NCBI GenBank assembly: GCA_030141605.1
Contig: JAQGDQ010000001.1
Location: 2,762,501 to 2,826,500 of the forward strand
Direction: 5' to 3'
Length of the DNA stretch: 64,000 nucleotides
Source: Tubiluchus corallicola
Lineage: Eukaryota; Priapulida; Priapulimorpha; Priapulimorphida; Tubiluchidae
Of the stretch, positions 1 to 14,227 are shown one piece after another. The stretch's first letter is position 1. Every line of letters begins with the position of its first letter. Made by a program: the position numbers and the translations under genes. The notes beneath the pieces are model-generated. The model was not told the DNA's origin and ran no database searches. It saw only the letters and a list, made by a program, of their open reading frames with translations.

Positions 1-1951
1 TTAACCATGCCAGGTGATGATTAAATATCGGTCTTCTTCTTCTTCAAAGCAAGCACGTGTTGCACAGCTTTTTTCCATCGTTAAATCTAATTTAAGGAAA
101 AGAATGCATATATACTACATATTTCTAATACCATATTACTGTGTTCTTCACTCTTTTTGTCATACATTTTTATGCAATATGCGTTATCATTATAACTCTT
201 TACGTATTTCGCTTACGTACTTATTCAGTTCTTGTGCAAGAATGGAGCAGATTTGCAGATTTTGTCAACAATTCTCGAAAGTTACAAAATTGTATGCCAT
301 TATGCGTGCATTTCCGTAACAAATATGATTTATTTCAAATGTTAATTACGCGTCATTTATCACTGCAATTTAAATAAATCAGTTGTCTAAATGAAAGTTC
401 TATTTAATAACGATGGTGGAGTATAACGTGTTTTATTCTTAGTAATATTATATAATTTTGTTTGCCGTGGCTTTGTTATTTAAACATTATATTATTAAAG
501 TTTGCAGTTTCAAAATGCAGTCTTATGATTTTGTTTGCACACTTTAATTTTCATTCATTAAATTAAATATTGGCTGTTTTCCTAATTAACTGCTGTAAAA
601 CAAGTACTTGTATACATAATTGTGTGTAACCGGCTTACACTATACACGTGTATCAGCTTACTAGCTAGCATACAAGTACTAGCTTACAAATATAATCCAC
701 ATACAGAAATATTATATAATAGACCTGCAAGACCAATTCCAAACATACCTGTATGTATGTATCTTATTATGAGGAAGATCGTGAGGTCTGTAAAGGATAA
801 AATCCTTCAAGAGCGGATTCCCATGGAGTTGCGTGGAACAACATTTTTTTTTTCAAAAAGACGTGGTGTTTCCATCATTAGCATTAAGCAAAGCAGCCAA
901 AAAAGAAAATGTTCATATCAATAAACGATTAAATTAAATGAAACAAAATAAGCGAGTAAGCAAGGGTCATACTCATTTTACCGTACTCATTTTTGTAGGT
1001 CTATCAAAATATTTCACAAACACTCATTTGTTTTTGGCCATGAGAAAATATAATTAAGTGCCAAGTTTATGTAATCATTACCTGATTCCCATTTGAATTA
1101 TTAATGATATCTAACTTTAGATAAGTATATTTAACTTTTTTGTTTTGAAGCTAAATAACTTTGCTAAAGTAGAGTTGCTTACTTCCATATTGATTAAAGC
1201 AGAAATGTAGATAACTTATAATGCAGTCACAGCAAAGATCCGTGCTGCGCAAATCCTTGACGAAAAGCAAACCCGAACATTTGGCATCAATTCTAACATT
1301 TTGGCAACGATGATTTGCAAAGAGGCAATCCAGCAAATTCACATAACATACAACTTGAAAGATTTCTGAACGATTACATAACGATCAACAAGATCAAACG
1401 CATAATAGTAATCTAGAAATACAGCTCCCATAATATGTTTGCCAATTGTCCATCGCTGCAGTTCAAAAATGAATGTATGATTCCTTTACGCATCCTCATT
1501 GATCACATTAACAGACGCATAACGATATAATGGTACATTTTCAGTAGTATTTTCATGTCGTCCGGACGGAAACGTTTTCAAGACGGAATATTATATAGTT
1601 CTGTTATAGCTTCTAGATATGTACAGTTTTATATATATATATATATATAATTGTTATGAAGTTCAGAAACTAATTTTGTCCCACTAGTTTCAAAAACCAT
1701 ATTTTTCTTAGGCTGCCAAGCGGCTTGTGTGGGTAATCAGTATCAAATCGATGTGTGAAAAATCTATCTAGGCTTATTGATTAATTATAACGAAACCCAT
1801 ATTAATTATTCCGAATCTTAATATTAAGATTGATGATACAATTGAATTATTTGAATTTTAATGTCAGAGTTTGCTGAATTGATTGCTGAAATGCTGAATT
1901 GAATGGGCAAATATAAGCATGAATTTTTGTCTGTCACGATTGCAGGAGAAA
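1..1951. other. No gene recognised
   Basis: AT-rich unique-looking sequence with a short TA run near 1632-1648. Short open frames (up to 101 codons) show no known family, start context or splice partners. Confidence 0.6.
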
Positions 1952-2014
1952 TGTGACAGTCTAGCGGATAGGACGTCCATCAAGAACATTCCTGGTTCAA
2001 ATCCAGGCTCTTCA
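1952..2014 (+). repeat. tRNA-derived SINE head or tRNA-like relic
   Basis: Contains a box-A-like GTCTAGCGGATAGGA and a box B GGTTCAAATCC (1994-2004) within a perfect 5-bp T-arm (CCTGG/CCAGG, loop TTCAAAT). No good 7-bp acceptor stem is formed, so it is not a working tRNA gene. It shares GTCTAGCGG and GGTTCAAA...AGGCTCT with 49258-49331, suggesting one SINE family. Confidence 0.55.
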
Positions 2015-2711
2015 AACTTTTTCACATTTCCTGTTTTTTTAAGTTTGATTCAAAAAGTTCAATTAATTATGCTTTTATACCATCACCGGCACAGGTATAT
2101 TTACATTGCGCAATCACAATTAAAAGTTTTAATGCTTCAAGAACAAAGCAACATGACGAACTCAGTAACTCGTGTTTACTGACTACAAATCTGTAAGATT
2201 GAAGTCATCCAGCATGCAAAGTTAACACTACCATTATTTGTTCGTCCTGAACATTGATTCCCAAGCTACCCGTAGAAACAAATAATCAGAACAACCTTCC
2301 TGTTTCGCGTGTTGTCATTGCAAAAGAAAATTTGACAGATGTGAGAAAACAGTTATTACAATTATACTGCAGGGAAACAAAATCAAGTAAATACTTAAAG
2401 GAAAGGCCAAGAAATGTCAGGAAGTTGACCTTATTTAAATAGTTGAGAAAAACGTTAGAAAGTTTCAACAATAAAATTGTTATAAGCGCCTCATGTAATT
2501 AGTAGAATCAGTAGAATACCACGATCACTTCACGCTTAGTCCCGCTCATTTTTAACGAAAAGCGGACACTTATAGACCGGGAGTCCGAAGCTCAAAAAAT
2601 AGCTTTCGTTCGCTCAGTTTGGCAGATGACGGAGGGAACCTTGGTGCTTACTGCCTGGTTTGCAGTACTACCTTTCAGGTAGGCCTTGGGTGGTACGGGC
2701 CTATAATTGTC

Positions 2712-2815
2712 CAGCAAAAATGATGCGATGGTGGTGGTGGTTGTGGGTAGTGGTAGTGGTAGTGGAAGTGGTGGTGATGGTGGTAGTATGGTGATGCTGG
2801 TGGTAGTGACGATGA
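2712..2815. repeat. GTG/GGT-rich imperfect triplet repeat
   Basis: GTGGTG and AGTGGT units in a G-rich strand-biased tract. Confidence 0.85.
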
Positions 2816-3705
2816 TTCACTAACGACGGGAACGAGATTTCCGTTTTTACGAACTTAGCCTTTTTCTGTCCTAAAATTCTTCACCATTAAAAAAGTTTTC
2901 TGTTCGCCTAACTCCACGGGTTTAGTTTGGGCAACCACGATGACTTTAGTTTCCTAAAAATTTAGACTCTCGTGAAGTCGCAACTGTCGCTAATTTCTAT
3001 AGCGCTGAAACCTTATCCCCCTCGAAATCAATTACAATAAACCGAACAAGAAACTGTTGAAGATGCCGAAAGACTCTTTATAATCCAATAAAAATAAATG
3101 CTCGATAGGGAAATCTGAATTTGCTCTCTATTAAGTGATAAGCATCTCCAGATCGAGTTCTAATATGCCGTAAAACAAGCCTGATTAATAAAGAAAATGT
3201 GCAGAAAGACGAGCTTGAAAATGAGTTTTGGCGACATACAATCATTTAAGTGTTTAATGTTTCGTCATAGAGCTTTAGACAAACGGCTATGCATTAATTA
3301 AAGCATCTTCACCTGGCCTTATTTTTCACAAGCCTTCAGGTTTTCAAATTTTATTTATTTAGATCAAAAGTGTAGCAAACTTATTTCAATGTGTTGACGA
3401 AATAAAAGGAACATTGTGGCCACAGTAGTCACATTCTTTAGTTAACAGTAGCCAGTAGCCAAGGCTAGCACAGTCATTATTGTATTACAGTTTTTATTGT
3501 CATCGTTGTCACAGTTGCTGCTGTCATTTCAATGTACCTGTTTTCGATGTCGTTGTCATCGTCACTGCTATTTTCGTTCTAATTGTTGTTGTTGCTGCTG
3601 TAGCTGCTACTGAACTATTATAGAAAGCATGTTGGCTTTCTTTGGTTTTTCACTCACCTTCGTGATTTTCTTTTTGTGCGTTTCCATGTTAGATCAATAA
3701 GGGTG

Positions 3706-3741
<36 letters not shown>

Positions 3742-3742
3742 G

Positions 3743-3779
<37 letters not shown>

Positions 3780-3786
3780 AATCATG
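3706..3786. repeat. (ATC)n microsatellite
   Basis: About 80 bp of ATC/CAT triplets with a single CGT interruption. Confidence 0.97.
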
Positions 3787-4319
3787 ACTTTTCACTCAGA
3801 ACAATTTTCAAATCCCAGAGAAGTTTGCTAAACTTTTCAAAATTACTTTGAATTTTTCGAAATGAAGGCCTATATACTTTCATATTTAATTTATGGACGT
3901 AATTCGTTCATATATAATTAATTGCTTGTTGAATGTAGTAACTGCTAAGTATTTTTACCCTACAAAATAATGTACGTTCAAAGATCAGCCGCAAGATATG
4001 CTGATTGTTGCATATTGTATAATCATTAACAGACTTGCATTTTTAATGATTTTTGTAAAAAAACATAATTAACCAATTTAAATTAAAATAATTAATATTG
4101 TTCCAACAAAACCAACTTCAACTAACATACTGCGCGACCATCGACTATTCATAACTAATCAAAATACGCAGGTTTCTGCAATCAGACTGTGCACAATCAA
4201 AATTATATTAATTCAGTTTTAAAACACACTCAGCTGGAATGAATTTGGTTAGGGGTTTAAACAATTAAGTGGAAGATTAATGATGAAGCGAGGAACAACA
4301 AAGCAAGCAGAATGTATGC

Positions 4320-4500
4320 AAATTGAAAACGGTTCACATTAGCGTGATTAGCTGCTCCTCCTAATGACTGCATCGTTTCCCATCAATGCGGGCTGTTTAA
4401 TTATTTTATTTGAATTCTCAGCTCATAATAATCAGCTGCATGTAGCTTGCGTGGAAAATGATGAAAAACAATAATGCCGGACAGATAATTATTCACACGA
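4320..4500. promoter_or_regulatory. Possible conserved non-coding element
   Basis: Region rich in homeodomain-type cores (ATTAGC, CCTAATGA, TTTAATTATTTTATT, CATAATAATCAG) and mixed sequence rather than simple repeat, unlike its surroundings. No coding frame. Conservation cannot be judged from one sequence. Confidence 0.2.
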
Positions 4501-7500
4501 TGCCATAATATAAAACTGTCCAGATTTATTTGTTCTGGACAATACTTTAACATCTTAAATCTTCAATGTTAAACATCGTTGTTGTTACCTTACCTCATTG
4601 TTCTTTCTGATACAAAATCATTCGAAAATTTAACGATTTATTTAAAAGCCTTACCAAGTTTCGAAAAAACTTATTTCGTTCATACGCTCGCATCAGTTTT
4701 TAAAATTCAACATTTTTGCTAATAATTTTGAATCGAAGATAACTTCAGCTGAAGTTGCTACTCTCATAGCGCTGCGGGCACTCGCAAAATATCTAATATT
4801 AGTCATTCTCTGGAACGATGTTCATAAACGTGATTTACAGCCTGCCTTCTGAACAACAAGGGAAACAAGTATAATTTGTTTCAGTTTATTGCTATTGTGA
4901 TGCTATTTAATTTATGATTTTAGCCACTGGTTGCAAGCTCCTTGTGGTGTCTTCGGGCTTTGACAATCAGGACCGCGGGACGAGTTTTATTCAACTTCAT
5001 CTTGGATTCAATCAGATAGCAAGCAACGACATTCAAACATAACTTACTTACGACGTTCATTTACTGCTTGACATCAAAGGCTAATTTTAATACTTAGCTG
5101 AAGTATTTTTGCGCACACGCGTTTTATTATTACAATGTCCGAAAGACAGTCGCTGTTGGCATAAACGTACAGTTAATGGACGACGGATTAATTTAACTAA
5201 ATTGACCAAAACTTTTTTCACGGCTTTCGCCCTTCATAACAAAACAGCAGTCAATTGTTACAGCTATAATTTTGCAATTTACATGCACGCACTTCAAAAA
5301 TTAAGAAAATCATTACTCATACCAAATTATTCTATGAAAATAAAGCCAGTTTACTCTTTATTTAAGAAGTCAAAATATCAACACCGCTAATACTAAAGCT
5401 ACTTTACCGCCCTTTATCAATGCTACCCCGAATCCACCATCTTCGAATTCACAACCACGACATCATTAACAGCACTTTAATTAACACGTCGATTCTGTCA
5501 TTAGCGGCGTCGACACCTCTCTTTTTTCTTCTCTTTCTTTTTCTTCGTATTTTTTTTCGTCCTGTTCTGCTCTTTCTTCTCTCACCTGATACGCTTTAGC
5601 ACCATTGCAAAATGATTCTGTATTACATATTGTAATCTGTTGCCCAATACAAAGTTACCCAGTACTGTTGTATGAAAATTTCTACGGAGATAGATATACT
5701 TTTTACAAAGAAATAATTCATAAATCTTTTATGGAAAGGCCATTCGTTTGCTGTATTAAGTTTGCCTTTCTTGCTTCGCTATTTGTGTGAATCTCTGTGT
5801 TTCTTCCTTCGCCAATCACTTCCACACTGTGAACAGATTTCTCTTAACAGGACAATAAGTTAATGCTTTTAAGCCATCAGCGAGTGTTAGGAGCGAGAAT
5901 CAGCATTTTGCAATGACTAATTAAGACGATGCTGAATGCATAGCAACGATGACAGACACTAGTGATGGATGGTTCGCTGGGCGGGAGGATGCTGCCATAC
6001 AAGATCGCCACAGATGTCTAGCATGCGTGTCTTATTTCCTTGAATACTAGGGTTATTAAACTTATTATTGCACTTGTTATTTAAGTAACTATATATATAT
6101 ATATATAGTATCGTATAGTAATATAATAATTAAACATATTAAAAATATAATTATAAATATATATTATTATATGTTTATACACGCATATACATGCGTATAT
6201 ACATACAATAAAATAGCAGTTAAATAGCAGGCGTATAAAAGGTTGTGAAAGATTAATCAATGGAATAAACTCTTGAAATGTATCAAGAGATGAAAAATCA
6301 AGTGTAACAATAATAGTAACAAGAGTGAAAGTAAGATTATGAACAATTAATACTAAAAATCAAATTTATGTCGCAAAGCTGAAAATGGGCGAGAAGGTTG
6401 TGGTTTGGATCATTATTTTTTCGGAGGGTCCATTGTGGGTGTCCCATGCAGCGATTACTTTTGTTATAATCGTATTTCTAATGAAAGTTTACAGTTCTTC
6501 TTGTTTCTTACAAATTTTGGGAACAATATAGTATAGAAAAGGATTGAGTATAAGTCTCAGTTATTATTGATAAGGATGGTTCGCAAGAGTGTGTGTCAGA
6601 TTTTGTGAGATTATGATCAATGTTCGGTTCTCACCGTTGTAGCACTAATTTGCATAGTGCAATAGTTTGCAATAGTATTGCATCTTGTTCTTTTTATTTA
6701 TTATTCTGTTTTGTATTAAAAAATGACACACTCATGCAAGAAGCCACATTGAAACATCATGTCCCTGTTTTAACGTTTCACAGTGTTTTCTTTTTATTGA
6801 AATGAATTCGCTAAGTACTACAGACCTAAGTTGTTTTAGAGAAGTGTGTTGTGACACAATTACTATATTGCCGTCACAAAAATCAAGATTATGGCATTAA
6901 TTAGCAAACAGCATGTGAGGCATTTCACTTCTTCAATAAATCTGCGTTTGAAAGAGCAGCCTGACAACCTGTTTTTGTTCAGTAAACGTTTTTCTCCAAG
7001 TAGGCGCTCTCCTAAATTCATAGCAAGCTAGATACATCGTCAACTAAACACTTGAGATTACCATATTTCAACAACCGTACAAAGCTGCGCCCGAGTTTCA
7101 TTACTGTAATATGCTGTGTCAACTCCGCTGGTAATCACAATCACGTATTTTTCTTACTTGTTAAAACCTTGATTATCAGATTATGTTTAATAAATGTTTG
7201 ACCAAGCTCGGACAGTGTTTAGTTTGCTCTGATACCGTCAGGCAATTCCGCGCCACAATTGTTGCCATTTTGCAAGCGTTTATTAAATTAGTCCCTCAAG
7301 TGCGTGATATTTCGGAAGATTGTATTTGATGGCACGGTACCGCAGATTGACTCATGCTAGCTCTATGTATATACGATTTACTGCGTCGTAATACTCTATA
7401 ATAGTAGAGCAAGCGTACTGTGCAAGCAAAAATGACTTGCAGAATAACAGTACTATAGATACTTCTTCCACGCATAATTTGTCAGATAGATAATACGCCT

Positions 7501-7693
7501 TTGAGCCTTCGAAGGCTTTGGCTTCTATAAAAAAATTAAACTGTTTTCGCTTTCCCCATGTTAAATTTACCCCAGAGTGACCATAAACACCTATTCTTGC
7601 TTTATCAAACATCAATATTCTTTTCTTTTCCGTAGTGCATGACCTAAAATAACGGAAATATAATTCTTAATGACAAGAACAGTGACCAATTGA

Positions 7694-7760
7694 TGAAAAA
7701 TCCAACAATTAAAAAACAATGAAAACGGGTTTTTCTGGTTTTTTAATTGTGGAATTTTCG
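7694..7760. other. Long hairpin of about 65 nt
   Basis: Perfect 12-bp inverted repeat CAATTAAAAAAC (7706-7717) and GTTTTTTAATTG (7738-7749). Pairing extends outward (AAATCCA/TGGAATTT with a bulge) and inward (GAAAA/TTTTC), leaving about 28 bp of imperfect stem. It could be a tiny MITE or a pre-miRNA-like transcript; the low-complexity arms make the latter weak. Confidence 0.45.
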
Positions 7761-8561
7761 TTAGTGACGGAAATTGTTTTACCAGTTGTGTGCGATGCTT
7801 AATGAATTTCTGCGTGCAAGCCATGGTTGTAAACATGTATCGCAGAGTTGAGCCCGTTGAGATCTTTGCGGTGACGGCAAGAAGTTCGTTAGGAAGCCAA
7901 ATCACGCGCTGCACGCATGCGCAGATACATAATGCAACTCCATAGTGTCAAAAAATCTTTCAAATTCAGTGATTTATTCGACACTGTAAACAGTTCACTT
8001 TTCCACACACCGCCATACATCTTAATCTGTGCGAGAAATAAACGGCGCAGAAGGGAAAATAATGGCTGCCAGAGTGCAGGTTGTGACAGTGACCAAGATT
8101 TAGTATCCTCCTGACATTAGATCAGCAAGAGGCGATGTTGTGTTTAGGAAGAGATAATTAAAATATTATAGCCTCTAATAAGATGTGAATGGAGTAACGT
8201 AATAGGGGAAGTTCATGAGTTGAGAGCTTTGACGACATTAAAGCATCGTAAAGCGTTTACAGAGGAGGCGCAGCTTTATAATAAAGAATCAACAAAGACA
8301 CTGCTCTGTAATCTTACTATAATATTAAAGTTTACAGTTTTGTTTAATTGCGAAATCATGTTTTAACAGCTGCTGGCCTAGGTGCACACTGACTGAACAA
8401 TAACAGAACTGATAGCAGTTTGTGTTGACAAAAATAAAATGGCACCAGTTGTTGACTTGTTGTTGATGTTTTGATTTTCATAATGGCATGATGAATAATT
8501 GAAGCCAATATTGGCAATATTTTATTTAAAAAAACGATTTCCAGTTTTGTATATAAACTTT

Positions 8562-8621
8562 CTTTTATGTGAGTATAGAAAACCACATAGCTGATATGTG
8601 AATATAGAAAACCACATACAC
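8562..8621. repeat. 29-bp tandem duplication
   Basis: TATAGAAAACCACATA occurs at 8574 and 8603 within a 29-bp unit starting ATGTGARTATAG. Two copies only. Confidence 0.8.
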
Positions 8622-10835
8622 AATATCTTCGTATTAGTTCAGTGCTGAAGTGCAACTGCAACAAAGTTTATTAACAAGTCAGTATTACATTTGTTCTATA
8701 ATTAATAGCTTACTTAAATAGGAGACACGACACAATTGCGATCAATTCGATATTTCTATCACAAAAATGTAATTATTGTATTTTTATTACAGGCACTTAA
8801 AAACATTTATAGTTAAAACACCACAACAGTTTCTTGGAACACAATGAGACCATGTTTAATGCACTTCAGATGCAACCATCTGTAGCCATGCATTCTTCCC
8901 GTTTTAACAGTCTAATCCTTAACAAATAACGTAATAATAAAAGTCGCATCACATTGCGCCCACTTTCGAAACGATCCGAGTTTTTTTTGTTATTTTTTAA
9001 CGTTCTTATACTTATAATAATTCTGTAAACATTCTCTTATCCCCTTGCTACTTAACTCATGTCTAAAGTCCAAAAAACACGAGTTCTTCTCGTTCCTCCA
9101 TGACTGAAAAAGTAGATGTACAATTTAAACGCAAAAATTGTTTTAACAACTACAGCAGTTATAAGGGAATAATACGATCTTTTCCGTTTTCCGTCTGATT
9201 GTAAAAAATCGGATTGTAAACAAACTTGCCATTAGATTATCAAAAAATTTGGTTAAAACCAGATTTTTTTATAATTGGATATCATTGTCCTAAAACGCCT
9301 TCTCACATACTGTTTATATGTCCTTAATATATGAAGACCTCCCATCTGCCCGAAATCAAACGAGCTGAGAATTGGATGTAGAAGTCATGGTACTATTGAG
9401 TCAAAGTTTTCCCTATGAGGTAAGTGAACAGAAACAGTTTGAGAGGTGCTAACTAATTATCATAAACAAACACCCTATAGTAGACTATTACTGTAGGATC
9501 ATTACTGGAGTGAAGCTACATAAAGTTCAATTGGATTCAGTTACTGAAAGCAGTCAATTATAATAGACTGAAGCAAGACAACATGGCTTGGATGCATTGA
9601 CATTAGCTTTCATAATTGGTTCTATTTGCACAAAACAGTTCACGTTCTCATTGAAACCAATCACCTAGAAACTAAGTGCATCAATCAGAATCTGAATGGT
9701 TCAATATCACATGAATTTTCTCTCTCATTTATTTCATGACAATAGAAAGCACTCTCAGTAAGTACATAAGCCTGAAAACGTATACGGATTACGTTACTGT
9801 TCTTCGTTCCGCCATTAGTACCAAGAACTAAACAATGAACCTATCTCTTGAATGGACATGCATGTGACTTGTTACTCTCGCAACAGAATTTTTCTACTGT
9901 TTCGTAATGTCTACTAATGAACTTTCATATTCAGTTTCATGCTCATTCAACTTCGTATTAACCATTAATGACTCATCTATACATTATAAGTTTTGTATTT
10001 TGTACATTTTCAACAAAATATAATTTAGTGCCCGGCTCAACTGTGGAACTGGCATCTTCTCAGGTCGACCAGAAAGTGGAAACCAATAATTTGAAAAGCG
10101 ACTATTTGATGAAAGGTCAACTATTCAGCTGGGGGGGGGGGGGCTGTGGTCATTCCATGCAGAAGTTAAGCCTAGTACTGTCATCACCAGCACCCGCACC
10201 ACCCCACTGCCATCACCGTCGCTGTCTCCGACGTCACCAACGTTATCACGACCGTCACCAACATGCATCATTGCCAACACCACTAGTATCTCGAACATCA
10301 TCATCATCATCATCATCACTATGAACATAAATTCTTTGTTGCAATCTAGCTTTTCTCTTACCACTCTTGCTGCCACTGCAGCAGCTCTGCTACTGTGGCT
10401 GAGGTTATTGTCACTACTGACGCCATCATCTTATACAACGCCTAGGATACAGAATGAACTAATCCCTAATATTATGACATCTATGTACAACATCTAGCCC
10501 ATTAAGTTACAAAGACGTATTTTATGAATTATGTAAACATATAGTGCAATTACTATTTATTGTAGACGCCCATGCATCAAGTTTATAGCTTATCCAAAGG
10601 GCGTAAACAAATTAAGTAATTAATTTGTACATGCTAACAACCATTTATTGCTTCATGTAACAAACACGAAATGACGAGCAGTGCTAGGTCACAAACAAAG
10701 AAATGAGTAATTAAAAATCAAATATAATCTCTATGTAGATTATACCTTTCATTTCTCCCAATTACACTATAAAGTGAAGAGGTTAATATGAGACTATATT
10801 TCGCCTTTAATCCCTGTTGAATATTATTAATGCTA

Positions 10836-10963
<128 letters not shown>

Positions 10964-11850
10964 TAATGCTATTTCAATACACCCGTGGATCAATACGCCA
11001 AGAATCGAGGTATCCAACCTGACTGTAACAGTGGCACAATGCAGGGATCCCCCTCACTAGTATATTGTTAGTTTAATTGAGATCCAACAGTACGAAATGG
11101 CACGTAACCACACTTTCAGAAAAAAAGGGCAGATTTACATTTGCAAAACCAACTGAGTAGATGCTCGCAAGTAAATAACTTTATGTAGTTTAAGTATATT
11201 ATTATTTTAAATTTTACTGAATCTTTTTTATTTTTGTACTTAAATGCACTATATAATCTGTAAACGATTTCTCGTTTAAAAATTATCATTTCATGACCTA
11301 ACATGTGTACTCTAGGTCTTCAAATCTGCGAGGACCAGTTAAACAAAATAAATTACTTAGGAGGATTGCTTAATTTTTTAAACTTTTTAGAGGATTAACA
11401 ACAATTAGAAGGCTGAACTAAACTGAGAGTATATACGTAATAAAATTGAAAAAGTGCTTTTGGTCCAGCATACTTTATATTTAACAACTAGCTAAAGCTA
11501 ACATACATGATAAAAGCAATGTTGCAATAACTTCACAGTTACTGATGAAACAATACAAAGGTCTACATCGGGGTCGACATAGCTCTACTAATAATAATAA
11601 TTGTGTAATATGTTTGCAGCGTTGGTGGTACAAACCATCCATTTCAAGTAGAATGCGTGTATTTTACCAACTCGGTGTTTGACACGATTTTTGCTTCAAC
11701 TTTAGCGTTTGTACGCCCTTCGGTAAAAGTACCGCTACTCGATTGCGCATCATCGATTAACAATAATAGCAAGCACGCGTTATCATTTTACTATCTCTCT
11801 TAATGACAGTTATATACGCACCTATTGATTAACCCACCTGTTTTGTGTAG

Positions 11851-11996
11851 ACAGATGCCCAGCTTTGCATTTAGCCGAGCTTAGCGGTGCATGCTTGCTT
11901 CCTGACGGGACAAACGACAAAGAGGCGCTTGATCAAGAGAAAGAGAGGATGCTACCGATTGCTGAGCCGCAGCAGTTGCAGAAACTCTCATCCTAA
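11851..11996 (+). other. Open GC-richer segment; weak candidate terminal exon
   Basis: After ctgttttgtgtag (acceptor-like, ending at 11850), a 48-codon frame stays open to TAA. It includes HLAELSGACLLPDG, TNDKEALDQEKERMLPIAEP and QQLQKLSS. GC content is clearly higher than the neighbours. I recognise no protein family and found no upstream exon, so it may equally be a regulatory element. Confidence 0.15.
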
Positions 11997-12874
11997 TGCT
12001 GCCTAAAACATCCTAAAAAGTTTGCTCTTTGTATAGACGTGGAGTAAGATTGTGTTTGAACCTACTCAATAATTATAAATAAACTTCCGGACTAAACCAC
12101 TAATAAACATGAAGGTACACGTCCCAGTTTACTTATTTCCTCTCCCACATACTAGGACCTAGGTTGTCATTCTACTCTTAAACTGTTCGGGAATTTTTAA
12201 TGGGATACAATGATGCTAAAAAGCAATGTAACTATATACCTTAACAACTACGAAAATGCATGATTAGACCGTTATTTACAATGCAAAATATAATACACAC
12301 ACCTGATTTAAAAATGTTATAGTTACAATTGAATGCATACGTATTTATTCTGGATTTCATCACTTCAACATTTCACCATTTAAAAACTTAAAATGTTTGA
12401 CACCTTTACTATTAAGCTGATATAAATTGAAAAAAATGTCGCTTAAATGGAATAAATTGAAATGAAATTATACAAGTCAAGCTAAACTAATTAAACTGAA
12501 TTGAACCTGGTATGCGTTATCCAAAAAACAGTAAGAGTAACAAAAATTAAGAAGTTACGATGTTGTGTAAAATCACAATCTATGTTTGAATATTACAAGA
12601 TTGCTTATCTGCAATTTCTTTGATGATAGTGTTTCACTTGCAATGTCAAGAGCAAAAATCACCTGGGTATACCTTTCTCTTCATTATGCTCACGAAACAG
12701 AAATCCATCTACCTATATTTTACTCTGATTGTTCATTTATGTATAGTAACCAGTAAATATTTAACTCCCTTATTGTGCATTAGATTGGGGATGCATACAT
12801 ACATTATTAATAACCTCGGAATTGTGTTCTGATGATGCATAATTTACCCACCAATACACATATGATTGTACCAA

Positions 12875-12905
12875 ACAGGTAAAACACCTGTGCAGTTTCC
12901 ACCTG
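12875..12905. promoter_or_regulatory. Cluster of three CAGGTA/CACCTG E-boxes
   Basis: CAGGTA (12875-12880), CACCTG (12885-12890) and CACCTG (12900-12905), the latter two each within CACCTGTGCA. Paired CACCTG sites are the arrangement bound by Snail/ZEB-type repressors. No nearby gene is known. Confidence 0.3.
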
Positions 12906-13440
12906 TGCAATAACTATATAGTAGTGACTTACCTACTATGTTCAGCTTGTACAGTCAAACATAAGTTAAAACCATTAAAAATAGTACGACTATGTGGCAA
13001 AAAATATTTTACAAATCTTGAAATTTTAAACCCGTGAAGGGGAAGTGTCATTTCTAGTGAGAAGTAACGCCTCGTGCAAAAAATCTCTTTCTGAATCAGA
13101 GCTTACACTATAGGCAGGCGGCAACAAATGTTACATGACAGACTTTCTGAAAATTTAACCAAAATGGCATTTTGATAGTGTACTTGTTAAATCAACATCT
13201 AAAAAAAGTTATAAAACAGGATGAATCATGGTAATCAATAAGAAACAGAAGTGTATCTAAAACTGTATTCAAGACGATAGATGCAATACTGTCTGTTGTA
13301 TATTGTCATGATTGTTTCTATCATTGCTTTTATAGTGAATGAATTATTAATCTGTAAATTAGAGAAACATATTATCATTTTAGCATTTAAGCGTTTAATT
13401 TCAAAGTGGCAAACCAACACCTAATAATGGAAAATAAAAA

Positions 13441-13460
13441 TGATATGATGATGGTGATGG

Positions 13461-13516
<56 letters not shown>

Positions 13517-13517
13517 G

Positions 13518-13568
<51 letters not shown>

Positions 13569-13626
13569 CGATGATGATTATGATGATAACGACGACGATG
13601 ACGACGACGTTGGTGATGATGCTAAT
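13441..13626. repeat. (GAT)n / (ATG)n microsatellite
   Basis: About 185 bp of GAT triplets with a few variants (GGT, GAC). It makes poly-methionine and poly-isoleucine frames on the two strands; neither is a gene. Confidence 0.97.
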
Positions 13627-13871
13627 GATGGCAAAAGTGGTGCAGACATCATGCAAAGAAGGTCAGTTCCGTCCACGAATCGTGCATAGCATCTTCGCGC
13701 CATCAATCAACTTTGCCTGCAGCTTCATGAGCTACAAGAACAGCGCCAATCAGTAACTATGAATTATTAACTCATGCACTCACAGTGATGTAATGATTTT
13801 GCAATCTGATCAAAAGGCGTCTTGCTCACAGAAATCTGAAAAACTTGGAGAATATTAGTCTTGCTCTTGCT

Positions 13872-13873
<2 letters not shown>

Positions 13874-13919
<46 letters not shown>
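13874..13919. repeat. (CT)n microsatellite
   Basis: About 46 bp of CT repeats directly before the 150-bp tandem duplication. Confidence 0.95.
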
Positions 13920-13921
<2 letters not shown>

Positions 13922-13927
13922 GCTCTT

Positions 13928-14227
13928 TCTTTCTCTCCCCTTCTCTATTTCTTTTACGTTCTCTCCCTCCCTCTTCTTTACCCAACCCTTGTTGTTTCAT
14001 GAAGTTTCAAGCAAAAATCTGTATTGGTTCTCATTAATTTATTCCCGAGATAACCAACATATCACTCTGTCAATTACTCTTTCTCTCCCCTTCTCTATTT
14101 CTTTTACGTTCTCTCCCTCCCTCTTCTTTACCCAACCCTTATTGTTTCATGAAGTTTCAAGCAAAAATCTGTATTGGTTCTCATTAATTTATTCCCGAGA
14201 TAACCAACATATCACTCTGTCAATTAC
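13928..14227. repeat. Tandem duplication of a 150-bp unit
   Basis: 13928-14077 and 14078-14227 are identical except for one base (g at 13991, a at 14141). The unit starts in the CT-rich tract and runs through unique sequence to CAATTAC. The length divides by three, which alone extends an otherwise meaningless open frame. Near identity means a recent event, or a collapsed or expanded assembly. Confidence 0.97.

Noticed and set aside
3706-3786. CRISPR-like regular repeat
   Set aside because: Plain triplet microsatellite without spacers, in a eukaryotic genome.
13387-13756. Poly-methionine (plus) and poly-isoleucine (minus) frames
   Set aside because: Translations of the GAT microsatellite, without any non-repeat domain.
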